NCBI GenBank assembly: GCA_021159885.1
Contig: JAGHDO010000090.1
Location: forward strand, 1-47,608
Reading direction: 5' to 3'
Length of the DNA: 47,608 bases
Source: Synergistota bacterium
GTDB lineage: Bacteria; Synergistota; GBS-1
The translations under genes and the position numbers were made by a program. This document shows, piece by piece, positions 15,432 to 22,920 of the stretch (the stretch's first letter is position 1; each line of letters opens with the position of its first letter). The notes beneath the pieces are model-generated. The model was not told where the DNA came from. It saw only the letters and a program-made list of their open reading frames with translations, and did no database searches.

Positions 15432-16101
15432 GTTTAGACCCGAGGCTGAAAAGCCGAGAGAGAAACTCAGACTCTATGGCGAAGGAGCACTTTCAGAGGC
15501 GGAGCTTCTTGCGATAATATTAAGAACAGGAGCTTCTGGGATAAGCGTTCTTGAGCTTTCGGAGAGGATGCTTAACTTTTTTGGAGGGTTAAGTGGGGTT
15601 TTAAACGCGACCCTCGAGGAACTTCAGAATGTTGAGGGGGTTGGTTTGGCTAAGGCTTGTCAGATAGTGGCAGTGGCGGAGATTCTCAGGAGAGTTCAAA
15701 GAAACACGCTACAGCCGGAGGTAAAGATATCCAACCCCCTTGAGGCTTATAGGATTCTCAAGGGGGTATTTTCTGCAGAGAGGGAAGAAGTCTATGTTCT
15801 GCTTCTGGACGCAAGAGGTCACTTGATGGGCTTAAGAAAAGTAGGTCAGGGCACCCTAAATGAGGCTCCATTTTATCCGAGGGAGATAATAGCGGTTGCG
15901 CTAAAGGCCAACGCTTCAAGGATAATAATTTCTCATAACCATCTCTCGGGGGATCCGTTTCCAAGCGTGGAAGATGAGGTTTTAACTAAGAAGCTTAAAA
16001 GACTCGCTTCGGAAATGGGGGTGCGCCTGGATGATCATATTATAGTGGGTAAAAAGTGCTTCTATAGCTTTTCGAGGAGAGGGATTCTTGAGGAGGGATA
16101 G
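15409..16101 (+). CDS. radC: RadC family JAB/MPN-domain protein
   Basis: The product (230 aa) has an N-terminal UPF0758 helix-hairpin-helix part ('YGEGALSEAELLAIILRTG', 'NVEGVGLAKACQIVAVAE'). The C-terminal JAMM metalloprotease-like domain is seen in 'RGTLNEAPFYPREII' and the metal motif HNHLSGDPFPSVED (HxHx7Sx2D). The usual 'HNHPSG' Pro is Leu here. The biological role of RadC is still unclear; a repair role was not confirmed. ATG 15409 lies after AGGTGAGGAG; the in-frame GTG at 15397 would overlap that SD. Its place directly before mreB is the common Firmicute order. A perfect 10-bp inverted repeat lies between the domains. Confidence 0.92.
   Translation: MKTRSSFRFRPEAEKPREKLRLYGEGALSEAELLAIILRTGASGISVLELSERMLNFFGGLSGVLNATLEELQNVEGVGLAKACQIVAVAEILRRVQRNTLQPEVKISNPLEAYRILKGVFSAEREEVYVLLLDARGHLMGLRKVGQGTLNEAPFYPREIIAVALKANASRIIISHNHLSGDPFPSVEDEVLTKKLKRLASEMGVRLDDHIIVGKKCFYSFSRRGILEEG
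15735..15766 (+). repeat. Perfect 10-bp inverted repeat inside radC
   Basis: CCCCCTTGAG (15735-15744) and CTCAAGGGGG (15757-15766) are exact complements around a 12-nt loop, followed by TATTTTC. It falls in the linker between the HhH and JAB domains of RadC. It resembles a weak intragenic terminator or RNase site, though one such stem is expected by chance. Confidence 0.7.
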
Positions 16102-16106
16102 GCATT

Positions 16107-17147
16107 GTGTTCGACTTTATAGCGGGTTTGTTTTCTAAAGATATAGGTATAGATCTGGGTACGGCTAATACGGTTGTTTACGTTAAGAGGGAAGGAATAG
16201 TTTTATCTGAGCCCTCTGTCGTTGCTATTCAGAAGGCTTCCAAGGAGATAATAGCTGTTGGAGAGGAAGCTAAAAGGATGATAGGGAAAACTCCGCAGGA
16301 TATTCAGGCAGTCAAGCCCATGAGGGATGGGGTTATAGCGGACTTCGAGGTTACTAAGATGATGCTGAGGTATTTTATGAGCAGAGTTCATGGCAGAAAG
16401 GGAATGTTTAAGCCACGTGTGGTAATATGCGTTCCTGCAGGAGTTACGGAGGTTGAAAGACGTGCGGTCGTTGATGCTGCGCTTCAGGCTGGTGCAAGGG
16501 AAGCTTATCTGATAGAGGAACCTTTAGCTGCTGCTATAGGTGCGGGGTTACCGATTCACGAGCCAAGGGGCAATATGGTGCTTGATATAGGAGGAGGCAG
16601 AACAGAGGTTGCGGTTATATCTCTTGGGGGGATAGTTGTAAGGGAGTCTATAAAGGTAGCCGGAGATGAAATGGACAGTGTGATCATAAACTACATGATG
16701 AAGGAGCATGAGCTCGTTATAGGGGAGCAAATGGCGGAGAGCATTAAGAGAAGCATAGGTAATGTAGATGATGACCTTGAGGAGACCTTTATGGATGTTA
16801 AGGGCAGGGATATAAGGGGAGGGATTCCTAAGGTTAAGGAAATAAGCTCCTCTGAGATAAGGGAAGTGCTAAAACCCGTTGCGGAGAAAATAGTTGAGGC
16901 GGTTAAGACCGTTCTTGAGCATACTCCTCCGGAGCTGTCTGCTGATATTATAGATAGGGGAATAATAATGACGGGAGGAACGTCCATGCTCAAGGGCTTG
17001 GATAAAATGATAAGTAGAGGAGTGGGGGTTCCCGCCTATCTTACTGAAAATCCCCTTTATTGTGTCGCGCTCGGTGCGGGGAAAGTGCTGGAGGAGCTGA
17101 ATGCCCTTAAGAGGGTGCTTTTGAGCGTTAAGAGGACCGAGGAATGA
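16107..17147 (+). CDS. mreB: Rod shape-determining protein MreB
   Basis: The product (346 aa) is a bacterial actin homologue that polymerises under the inner membrane and directs side-wall synthesis. The ATPase motifs are 'DIGIDLGTANTVVYVK' (phosphate 1), 'VLDIGGGRTEVAVI' (phosphate 2) and 'GIIMTGGTSMLKGLD' (adenosine). Family residues 'PAGVTEVERRAVVDAA' and 'EEPLAAAIGAGLPI' are also present. Length is standard. It uses GTG 16107 after GGAGGGAT. The stop overlaps mreC as ATGA, and the operon continues mreC-mreD-mrdA. Confidence 0.97.
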   Translation: MFDFIAGLFSKDIGIDLGTANTVVYVKREGIVLSEPSVVAIQKASKEIIAVGEEAKRMIGKTPQDIQAVKPMRDGVIADFEVTKMMLRYFMSRVHGRKGMFKPRVVICVPAGVTEVERRAVVDAALQAGAREAYLIEEPLAAAIGAGLPIHEPRGNMVLDIGGGRTEVAVISLGGIVVRESIKVAGDEMDSVIINYMMKEHELVIGEQMAESIKRSIGNVDDDLEETFMDVKGRDIRGGIPKVKEISSSEIREVLKPVAEKIVEAVKTVLEHTPPELSADIIDRGIIMTGGTSMLKGLDKMISRGVGVPAYLTENPLYCVALGAGKVLEELNALKRVLLSVKRTEE

Positions 17148-17917
17148 TAGAGGAGATCAGGAAAGGCTGGCTTTGGGTTGGATTGCTTATATTTCTCTCC
17201 TTCTTAATATCTTCCTTAAGCTTAAGAGGATGGTGGGGAATTGAGCGCTTAAGAAGGGATTTTCTTTCCTTTTTACTCCCGGTTGAGGGGGTTATATCTT
17301 TCCCGCTAAGGACCATATCGGGTGCTATTGAATTTCTGCGCTCTCATTCCGCTCTTGTTGAGGAAAACGCGAAGCTTAGGAAGGAAGTTTCTATTCTCAA
17401 ACATGAGCTTTCATTACTTGAGAAGAGCGGGGATGGTAAGCGTTACCTCCGAGAGGGATTTATCCCATGTGATGTTATTTTTCGCTTCCCAGATAGATGG
17501 TTTAGTGAAATAGTGGTAGATAAGGGTAAAGATGCAGGTGTAGCCGTTGGTATGGCCGTTTTGGGGTCTAAAGGCTTGGTTGGTGAGGTAGTCGAGGTTA
17601 GTAGAAAAATGGCACGCGTGAGATTAATTACCTCCGGTAATTCTATAATAGGAGCTTTGATTAAAAGGTCAAGAAGCTTTGGCGTTCTTAGGGGGATGGG
17701 AGGAGCTTACTGTAAGCTCCTTTACGTTCCTGAAGAAGAGGATGTTGGAATTGGAGATCTCGTCATAACAGCTGGCATGGGAGACACCATTCCTGGAGGA
17801 TTGCACATTGGTAAAGTGATTTCGGTTAAAAGAGAAGGGGAGTTCATGGATGTGTATGTTAAGCCTCTTGAGGATTTCAGTAAGCTTCGGACTCTTTGGG
17901 TATTGAAAAGAAGGTGA
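17144..17917 (+). CDS. mreC: Rod shape-determining protein MreC
   Basis: The product (257 aa) is the elongasome scaffold. It has one N-terminal membrane helix (about residues 9-27), a coiled coil ('VEENAKLRKEVSILKHELSL') and a periplasmic beta domain. The beta domain contains 'VDKGKDAGVAVGMAVLGSKG' and 'GDLVITAGMGDTIPGGLHIG', both characteristic of MreC. It links MreB filaments to PBP2 and RodA in the periplasm. Length is within the family range (250-300 aa). The start ATG 17144 overlaps the mreB stop. The stop at 17915-17917 lies eight bases before the predicted mreD start. Confidence 0.94.
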   Translation: MIEEIRKGWLWVGLLIFLSFLISSLSLRGWWGIERLRRDFLSFLLPVEGVISFPLRTISGAIEFLRSHSALVEENAKLRKEVSILKHELSLLEKSGDGKRYLREGFIPCDVIFRFPDRWFSEIVVDKGKDAGVAVGMAVLGSKGLVGEVVEVSRKMARVRLITSGNSIIGALIKRSRSFGVLRGMGGAYCKLLYVPEEEDVGIGDLVITAGMGDTIPGGLHIGKVISVKREGEFMDVYVKPLEDFSKLRTLWVLKRR

Positions 17918-17924
17918 TGTTGGT

Positions 17925-18383
17925 ATCTGGTGGCTTGTAGCTGTCTTTTTAGCCCTTTCGGTTGAAGGGGCTTTATCAGTTTTTATGGGAGCCTTAACTC
18001 CCGATATAGTTTTGGTTGTAGTTTTTCTTTTTGCTTGCGCTCGAGGGGGAATTGGTGCAATATTTCTTGCTTTCGGGGCAGGATTGATGCTTGATCTAAG
18101 GTGGGAACCGATTGTGGGTTTAAGCTCCGCTTATCTCAGCATTGCGGTTTATCTTATAGATGCTATCTATCGCTCAGCTCGCGTTAAATCCCGAAGCATC
18201 AGATACTTAGGTGCGTTTCTATTCTTGGCCTTATTTTACGCTTTTAAGTTTGCCTTTTATAGCTTGCTCAATGTGGAATACGACGTGAGCTATCTTGTGC
18301 TTTTAGGAAGAATTGCCATAGATATAATCATATTTGGGATTGGTCTGATAATCCTCGGACGAGGAAAAAGCCTTGCGATATGA
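17925..18383 (+). CDS. mreD: Rod shape-determining protein MreD (likely non-canonical start)
   Basis: The product is a small polytopic membrane protein of the elongasome. From the first ATG (17985) it would be 132 aa and begin 'MGALTPDIVLVVVFLFA', lacking the first membrane helix typical of MreD; this ATG also has no SD at proper spacing. The frame is open upstream and encodes a convincing first helix ('IWWLVAVFLALSVEGALSVF'). No ATG, GTG or TTG occurs there in frame. ATC 17925, six bases after GGTGAT, is the best-placed start and gives 152 aa. The family motif 'PDIVL' and a helix with 'GAGLMLDLRW' support MreD. The stop overlaps mrdA. Confidence 0.8.
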   Translation: MWWLVAVFLALSVEGALSVFMGALTPDIVLVVVFLFACARGGIGAIFLAFGAGLMLDLRWEPIVGLSSAYLSIAVYLIDAIYRSARVKSRSIRYLGAFLFLALFYAFKFAFYSLLNVEYDVSYLVLLGRIAIDIIIFGIGLIILGRGKSLAI

Positions 18384-20143
18384 GGACGAAGAGACTCTTT
18401 ACTTTGATGCTGATTTATGCTATTTTGATTTTTCTACTTATAGGAAGACTATGGTATATTCAGGTTGTTATGGGAGAGCACTATAAATCAGTTGCTCAAG
18501 GCAACAGGATTAAGCTTCTTCGGCTTAAGGCTACGCGAGGCTTGATTTATGACATAAGCGGTGCTCCCTTAGCCGTTAATTTGCCCTCTTTTGGCCTTTC
18601 TCTCATTCCTGCATCGCTTGGTGATGATGATTCCCTTAAGCGTTTTATAAAAGGGCTTTCTGATGAAATAGGAGTTCCTTATAGGGAAATTTGGAGGAAC
18701 TACAGAAGAAGAGTTCGTTCTCGATACTGGCCAGTTCTACTTGTGGATAATCTGACGCTTCCTCAGATAGTTGATATAAGAGATTGGCTATCATCGCATA
18801 GTTTTCTGAGTGTAGAGGCTGGCAGTAGAAGGTTTTACCCATGGGGAGACCTCTTTTCTCACGTTTTGGGATACACAGCAGAGATTTCTGAAAGAGAGCT
18901 CAAGCTCTATGGGGATATGGGGTATAGAGGTGGAGATCAGATAGGAAAGATGGGACTTGAAAAGGTTTATGAGGAATATCTAAGGGGAATAGACGGATAC
19001 GAAGAAGTTGAGGTCGATGCTTTGGGTAGGGAGGTTTCCATCCTTGATAGATTGCCTCCAAGGAGAGGCTATGACTTAATCCTAAACATAGATAGGCATC
19101 TTCAAAAGGTTGCTTATGACGCTCTTGGGAATAATAGAGGATGCGTTATATTGATGAATCCTGAGGATGGGGCTGTTTTAGCCTTGGTTTCAAAGCCTTC
19201 TTTTGACCCGAATAGGTTCGTTTGGGGTATAGATCCTTATGAATGGAGATCTATAATGAAAAATCCTCTTCATCCGATGCTAAATAGAGCAACGCAAGCC
19301 GAGCTTCCCCCGGGGTCTCTCTTTAAGGTTATAACTGCGATGACAGCGCTTTCCGAGGGGGTAACCTCTGCAAGGCGGAGGATACTCTGTACGGGCTCTA
19401 TCAAGATAGGTAATAGGGTTTTCAAATGCTGGAAGGAGGGAGGACATGGCTGGGTTGATATATATCAAGCTATAGCTCATTCCTGTAACATTTACTTTTA
19501 CACCGTTGGCAGAGAGCTTGGAATAAAAAAGCTATCAAGATATGCTGAAGCGTGCGGTTTCGGTAGAAAAACGGGGATAGATCTCGCTTCGGAAGCGCGG
19601 GGTTTCGTTCCGACTCCCTCGTGGAAAAAAAAGAGATTAAAGGAACCTTGGTATCCGGGTGATACGGTCAATTTGTCCATAGGGCAGGGATATCTTCTTG
19701 TAACGCCTATTCAGATGGCATGCCTTGTTTCCGCTATAGCGAATGGTGGGACAATCTTTAAGCCGAGAATAGCCCGTGCCTTACGCGATTCTAATGGGAA
19801 CTTGATTAAAAGATTCGGGCCTATGGTCTCTATGAAACTCCCATTTTCAGAAAGTATAATAGATCAGGTTAGAAGGGGTATGAGGCTCGCGGTGAGAGAG
19901 GGAACTGCTCGCGTTCTTTCCACGATGAGAATAAAGGTTGCTGGAAAGACGGGAAGTGCTCAAAATCCCAGCGGGAAGGAGCACGCATGGTTTATGGGGT
20001 TTGCTCCATATAATGATCCGTCGGTTGCGATAGTGGTTATGGTAGAAGAAGGAGGAGCAGGCGGAGCGGTTGCAGCACCGATAGCTAAGAAGGTGCTTAA
20101 GTTTTACTTCAGGAGGTATGGAAATGGGGGCGGTAAAGTTTAA
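18380..20143 (+). CDS. mrdA: Penicillin-binding protein 2 (elongation transpeptidase)
   Basis: The product (587 aa) is a class B PBP that crosslinks side-wall peptidoglycan with RodA. It has an N-terminal membrane helix (about residues 7-25), a dimerisation domain with 'ATRGLIYDISGAPLAVN', and a transpeptidase domain. Catalytic motifs are SLFK (Ser313, Lys316), SCN (Ser368) and KTG (Lys523). 'TVNLSIGQGYLLVTPIQMA' is also typical of PBP2. ATG 18380 overlaps the mreD stop. The 3' end overlaps minC by about 20 bases, linking the shape operon to the Min operon. Confidence 0.96.
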   Translation: MRTKRLFTLMLIYAILIFLLIGRLWYIQVVMGEHYKSVAQGNRIKLLRLKATRGLIYDISGAPLAVNLPSFGLSLIPASLGDDDSLKRFIKGLSDEIGVPYREIWRNYRRRVRSRYWPVLLVDNLTLPQIVDIRDWLSSHSFLSVEAGSRRFYPWGDLFSHVLGYTAEISERELKLYGDMGYRGGDQIGKMGLEKVYEEYLRGIDGYEEVEVDALGREVSILDRLPPRRGYDLILNIDRHLQKVAYDALGNNRGCVILMNPEDGAVLALVSKPSFDPNRFVWGIDPYEWRSIMKNPLHPMLNRATQAELPPGSLFKVITAMTALSEGVTSARRRILCTGSIKIGNRVFKCWKEGGHGWVDIYQAIAHSCNIYFYTVGRELGIKKLSRYAEACGFGRKTGIDLASEARGFVPTPSWKKKRLKEPWYPGDTVNLSIGQGYLLVTPIQMACLVSAIANGGTIFKPRIARALRDSNGNLIKRFGPMVSMKLPFSESIIDQVRRGMRLAVREGTARVLSTMRIKVAGKTGSAQNPSGKEHAWFMGFAPYNDPSVAIVVMVEEGGAGGAVAAPIAKKVLKFYFRRYGNGGGKV

Positions 20144-20741
20144 GGGAACCAAGGAAGGCATAAAGGTCATAGTTGACGAGCGCGCACCTTGGGGAAATGT
20201 TATAAAGGAGCTTGAGGATAAACTGAATTCCTCTTTCTTCGACGAGGGAAGAATATTTCTCGAGCTAGGTAAAAGAAAGCTATCCAGGGAAGAGTATAAA
20301 CTTATGGATGAAGTTTTAACACGTAAGCCATCTCTGAGGCTAATGGGTGTGGAGGCTCTTGATCTTTCAACAAGGGCAGTTTTGAGAGACTTTTTGCCCA
20401 AGATTTATCCGGATGATCCTGAGCTTGCACCTCTATTTCATAGAGGAACGCTGCGATCTGGTACGTCACTTGAGTATGATGGGGATGTTTTTATAATAGG
20501 GGATGTTAATCCAGGAGCGGAAGTGCATGCCGGTAGAAGCTTAGCGGTATTTGGCTCTCTGAGAGGAAGCGCTTATGTGGGAAAAAGGAAGAGGGACGAT
20601 ATCGTGGTAGTTGCTTTGAGACTAACGCCCTCTTTACTCGTTATGGGTAATAAGGTGGTATCTCTACCTGAGGAGGTTCCTCGGGATAAGCCAGCTTTGA
20701 TTGCGTTTTCAGGAGGAAAGCTTAGCTTTCACTTGGTCTGA
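20124..20741 (+). CDS. minC: Septum site-determining protein MinC
   Basis: The product (205 aa) inhibits FtsZ assembly away from mid-cell. The C-terminal beta-helix is clear: 'GTLRSGTSLEYDGDVFIIGD' continues into a VNPGAEVHAGRSLAVFG stretch, the MinD-binding and dimerisation part. The N-terminal FtsZ-antagonist domain is more variable, as is usual. ATG 20118 abuts the SD AGGAGG; ATG 20124 is spaced seven bases from it and is preferred. It lies inside the end of mrdA and directly before minD. Confidence 0.94.
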   Translation: MGAVKFKGTKEGIKVIVDERAPWGNVIKELEDKLNSSFFDEGRIFLELGKRKLSREEYKLMDEVLTRKPSLRLMGVEALDLSTRAVLRDFLPKIYPDDPELAPLFHRGTLRSGTSLEYDGDVFIIGDVNPGAEVHAGRSLAVFGSLRGSAYVGKRKRDDIVVVALRLTPSLLVMGNKVVSLPEEVPRDKPALIAFSGGKLSFHLV

Positions 20742-20754
20742 GGAGGGGGATTTC

Positions 20755-21558
20755 ATGGGAGAGGTTTACGTTATAACTTCCGGAAAGGGAGGGGTGGGCA
20801 AGACAACGGTAACCGCTAACCTTGGGGTAGGACTGGCTTTAAAGGGAGCTAAGGTGGTAACGGTCGATGCGGATATAGGCTTGAGAAATCTCGATGTGGT
20901 ACTTGGCCTGGAGAATCGCATTGTTTTCCATCTGGTTGACGTCGTTGAGGGGAACTGTAGACTTGAGCAGGCTCTTGTTAGAGATAAAAGGGTAGAAAGG
21001 CTATTTTTGCTTCCTGCTGCTCAAACAAGGACGAAGGAAGCAGTTACTGCTGATCAGATGATAGCTATATGTGCTAAGCTTAAAGAGAGATTTGATTATG
21101 TTCTAATAGATAGCCCTGCTGGTATAGAGACTGGTTTTAGAAACGCTGCTGTGGGAGCGGATAAAGCAATAGTGGTAACCACACCGGAGGTTTCCGCAGT
21201 CAGAGATGCTGATAGGATAATAGGGATGCTCGAAAGTATGGGCAAGGGAATGCCTCACCTTATAATCAACAGGATAAAGCCAGAAATGGTGGAAAAGGGA
21301 GATATGCTTAGCGTTAATGATGTTCTTGATGTACTTGCTATACCGCTTCTTGGTATAGTTCCCGAAGATGAGGAAGTGATAGTAGCAACTAATCGTGGTG
21401 AACCGATAATTTTGAAAGAGGATAGCCTTGCTTCCCGTGCCTTTAGGAATATAGTCTCAAGGTTAAAGGGAGAGGATGTCCCTCTTATGAAACTGATCCC
21501 TAAAAAGAGCACGGGCTTTTGGGGAAAGATCAAGCAGATACTCAGGGTAGGTGAATGA
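20755..21558 (+). CDS. minD: Septum site-determining ATPase MinD
   Basis: The product (267 aa) is the membrane-bound ATPase that recruits MinC and is released by MinE. The deviant Walker A motif SGKGGVGKTT (Lys11, Lys16), the switch 'VDADIGLRNLDVVLGLE' and the Walker B 'YVLIDSPAGIE' are all typical. The C-terminus 'GFWGKIKQILRVGE' is a plausible amphipathic membrane-targeting helix. ATG 20755 follows GAGGAGGGG; in-frame codons further upstream lie in the minC end and lack family similarity. The stop overlaps minE as ATGA. Confidence 0.97.
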   Translation: MGEVYVITSGKGGVGKTTVTANLGVGLALKGAKVVTVDADIGLRNLDVVLGLENRIVFHLVDVVEGNCRLEQALVRDKRVERLFLLPAAQTRTKEAVTADQMIAICAKLKERFDYVLIDSPAGIETGFRNAAVGADKAIVVTTPEVSAVRDADRIIGMLESMGKGMPHLIINRIKPEMVEKGDMLSVNDVLDVLAIPLLGIVPEDEEVIVATNRGEPIILKEDSLASRAFRNIVSRLKGEDVPLMKLIPKKSTGFWGKIKQILRVGE

Positions 21559-21833
21559 TATTGCTTTTCGTTTTCAGGCTTTTTAAGAGAAAGGTTCCTT
21601 CGTCTAAAATAGCTAAGGATAGACTTGAGATAATACTAAAACACGATAGAACCGAGCTCTCAAGAAGCGAAATGATAGAAATGACTGATAGAATACTATC
21701 GGTCTTAAGAGATTATGTAAGTTATGACGAGGATAGAGCTCAGGTTAAGGTTATGAGGAAAAACGGAGAAACATTTCTCTATATAAGCGTTCCAGTTGTT
21801 GGTAAATCGACATCGAGAGCTTGGAGGAGATAA
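21555..21833 (+). CDS. minE: Cell-division topological specificity factor MinE
   Basis: The product (92 aa) stimulates MinD ATPase and drives Min patterning. The N-terminal membrane-binding segment (MILLFVFRLFKRK) leads into 'SSKIAKDRLEIILKHDRTE', the anti-MinCD helix typical of MinE. The topological-specificity domain follows ('EMTDRILSVLRDYVSYDED'). Length is normal (about 85-90 aa). It overlaps minD by four bases, and the rodA start follows five bases after its stop. A complete MinCDE system implies diderm-style oscillation rather than the DivIVA-based Firmicute system. Confidence 0.94.
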   Translation: MILLFVFRLFKRKVPSSKIAKDRLEIILKHDRTELSRSEMIEMTDRILSVLRDYVSYDEDRAQVKVMRKNGETFLYISVPVVGKSTSRAWRR

Positions 21834-21837
21834 GCTC

Positions 21838-22920
21838 TTGAGATTTAAAGGGCTTGAGCTTGGGTTAGTCTTTTCGATTATTCTTTTAGTTTTTCTTGGG
21901 TTGCTTAACCTTTACAGCGCAACCTTTGGAGAAAAAGGCATTTTTTTCTACAAGCAGGTTATATGGATCGTTCTTGGGGGGATAGCGTGTACTATAGTGG
22001 TTTTTTATGACTATCACCGTATTGTTGAGCGTAGTAGCTATTTTTATGTGTTAGGATTGGCTCTTCTTGCACTCGTTCTTTTCGCAGGAAAGGGTGCCGG
22101 TGGAGCGAGAAGATGGCTTTCGATGCTTGGATTTTCGCTTCAACCATCTGAGATTATGAAGCCTATTATGATAGTCCTGTTTTCTAAAGTTTTATCTGCG
22201 CGCGGCTCCATAGATAGATGGGGTGGTGTGATTGAGCTTTTCTTCTATGCTGCTCTTCCAACGCTTCTTATAGCAAAGGAGCCAGATCTTGGAACTTCCG
22301 CTGTTATATTCTCTTTTTTCTTCTTTTATCTTTTCCTTTCAGTGTCACGTTTGAAGTTTTTCTTTACACCGCTTATGCTTTCCTTAGGAGCACTTCCAGT
22401 AATGTGGAGCTTTCTAAGAGATTATCAGAAGAGAAGACTCCTCGTTTTCCTGAACCCAAGCTACGATCCTTTGGGAGCAGGATATAATTTAGTTCAATCG
22501 AAGATATCACTTGGATCAGGTGGGGTCTTTGGAGCGGGTTTTCTTAAGGGACTTCAGCATAGACTTCGCTTTCTGCCGGAGCATCATACCGACTTTATCT
22601 TCTGCGTTTGGGGGGAAGAATTTGGTTTTATAGGAACCTCCTTTTTGCTTTTGATTTATTTGTTTGTAATATGGAGACTCTATCAGATAGCTCTTCTTTC
22701 TAAGGATAGAGAAGGCTTCTATATATGTGCAGGTGTCGCCTATCTCTTTTTTGTTCACGTTTTCGTAAATGTGGGAATGACTCTTGGGTTAACGCCTGTG
22801 AAAGGTTTGCCACTACCCTTTTTCAGCTATGGTGGAAGCTCTTCACTTGCAATGATGATATGTATAGGACTCGCTTTGAGCGTTTACAGATATAGGTTTT
22901 CGAAAGAGGATTTGGTATGA
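21838..22920 (+). CDS. rodA: Peptidoglycan glycosyltransferase RodA
   Basis: The product (360 aa) is a SEDS-family polymerase that makes glycan strands for side-wall growth with PBP2. It is polytopic, with family signatures 'PSEIMKPIMIVLFSK' and 'KEPDLGTSAVIFSFFF' (containing the conserved catalytic Asp of the EPDLG motif). 'FIFCVWGEEFGFIG' and 'GLPLPFFSYGGSSSLAMM' near the C-terminus are also present. Start TTG 21838 follows GGAGGAGAT by six bases; the longer reading from 21796 lies inside minE and adds a charged tail. The stop overlaps the radical-SAM gene as ATGA. Confidence 0.95.
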   Translation: MRFKGLELGLVFSIILLVFLGLLNLYSATFGEKGIFFYKQVIWIVLGGIACTIVVFYDYHRIVERSSYFYVLGLALLALVLFAGKGAGGARRWLSMLGFSLQPSEIMKPIMIVLFSKVLSARGSIDRWGGVIELFFYAALPTLLIAKEPDLGTSAVIFSFFFFYLFLSVSRLKFFFTPLMLSLGALPVMWSFLRDYQKRRLLVFLNPSYDPLGAGYNLVQSKISLGSGGVFGAGFLKGLQHRLRFLPEHHTDFIFCVWGEEFGFIGTSFLLLIYLFVIWRLYQIALLSKDREGFYICAGVAYLFFVHVFVNVGMTLGLTPVKGLPLPFFSYGGSSSLAMMICIGLALSVYRYRFSKEDLV

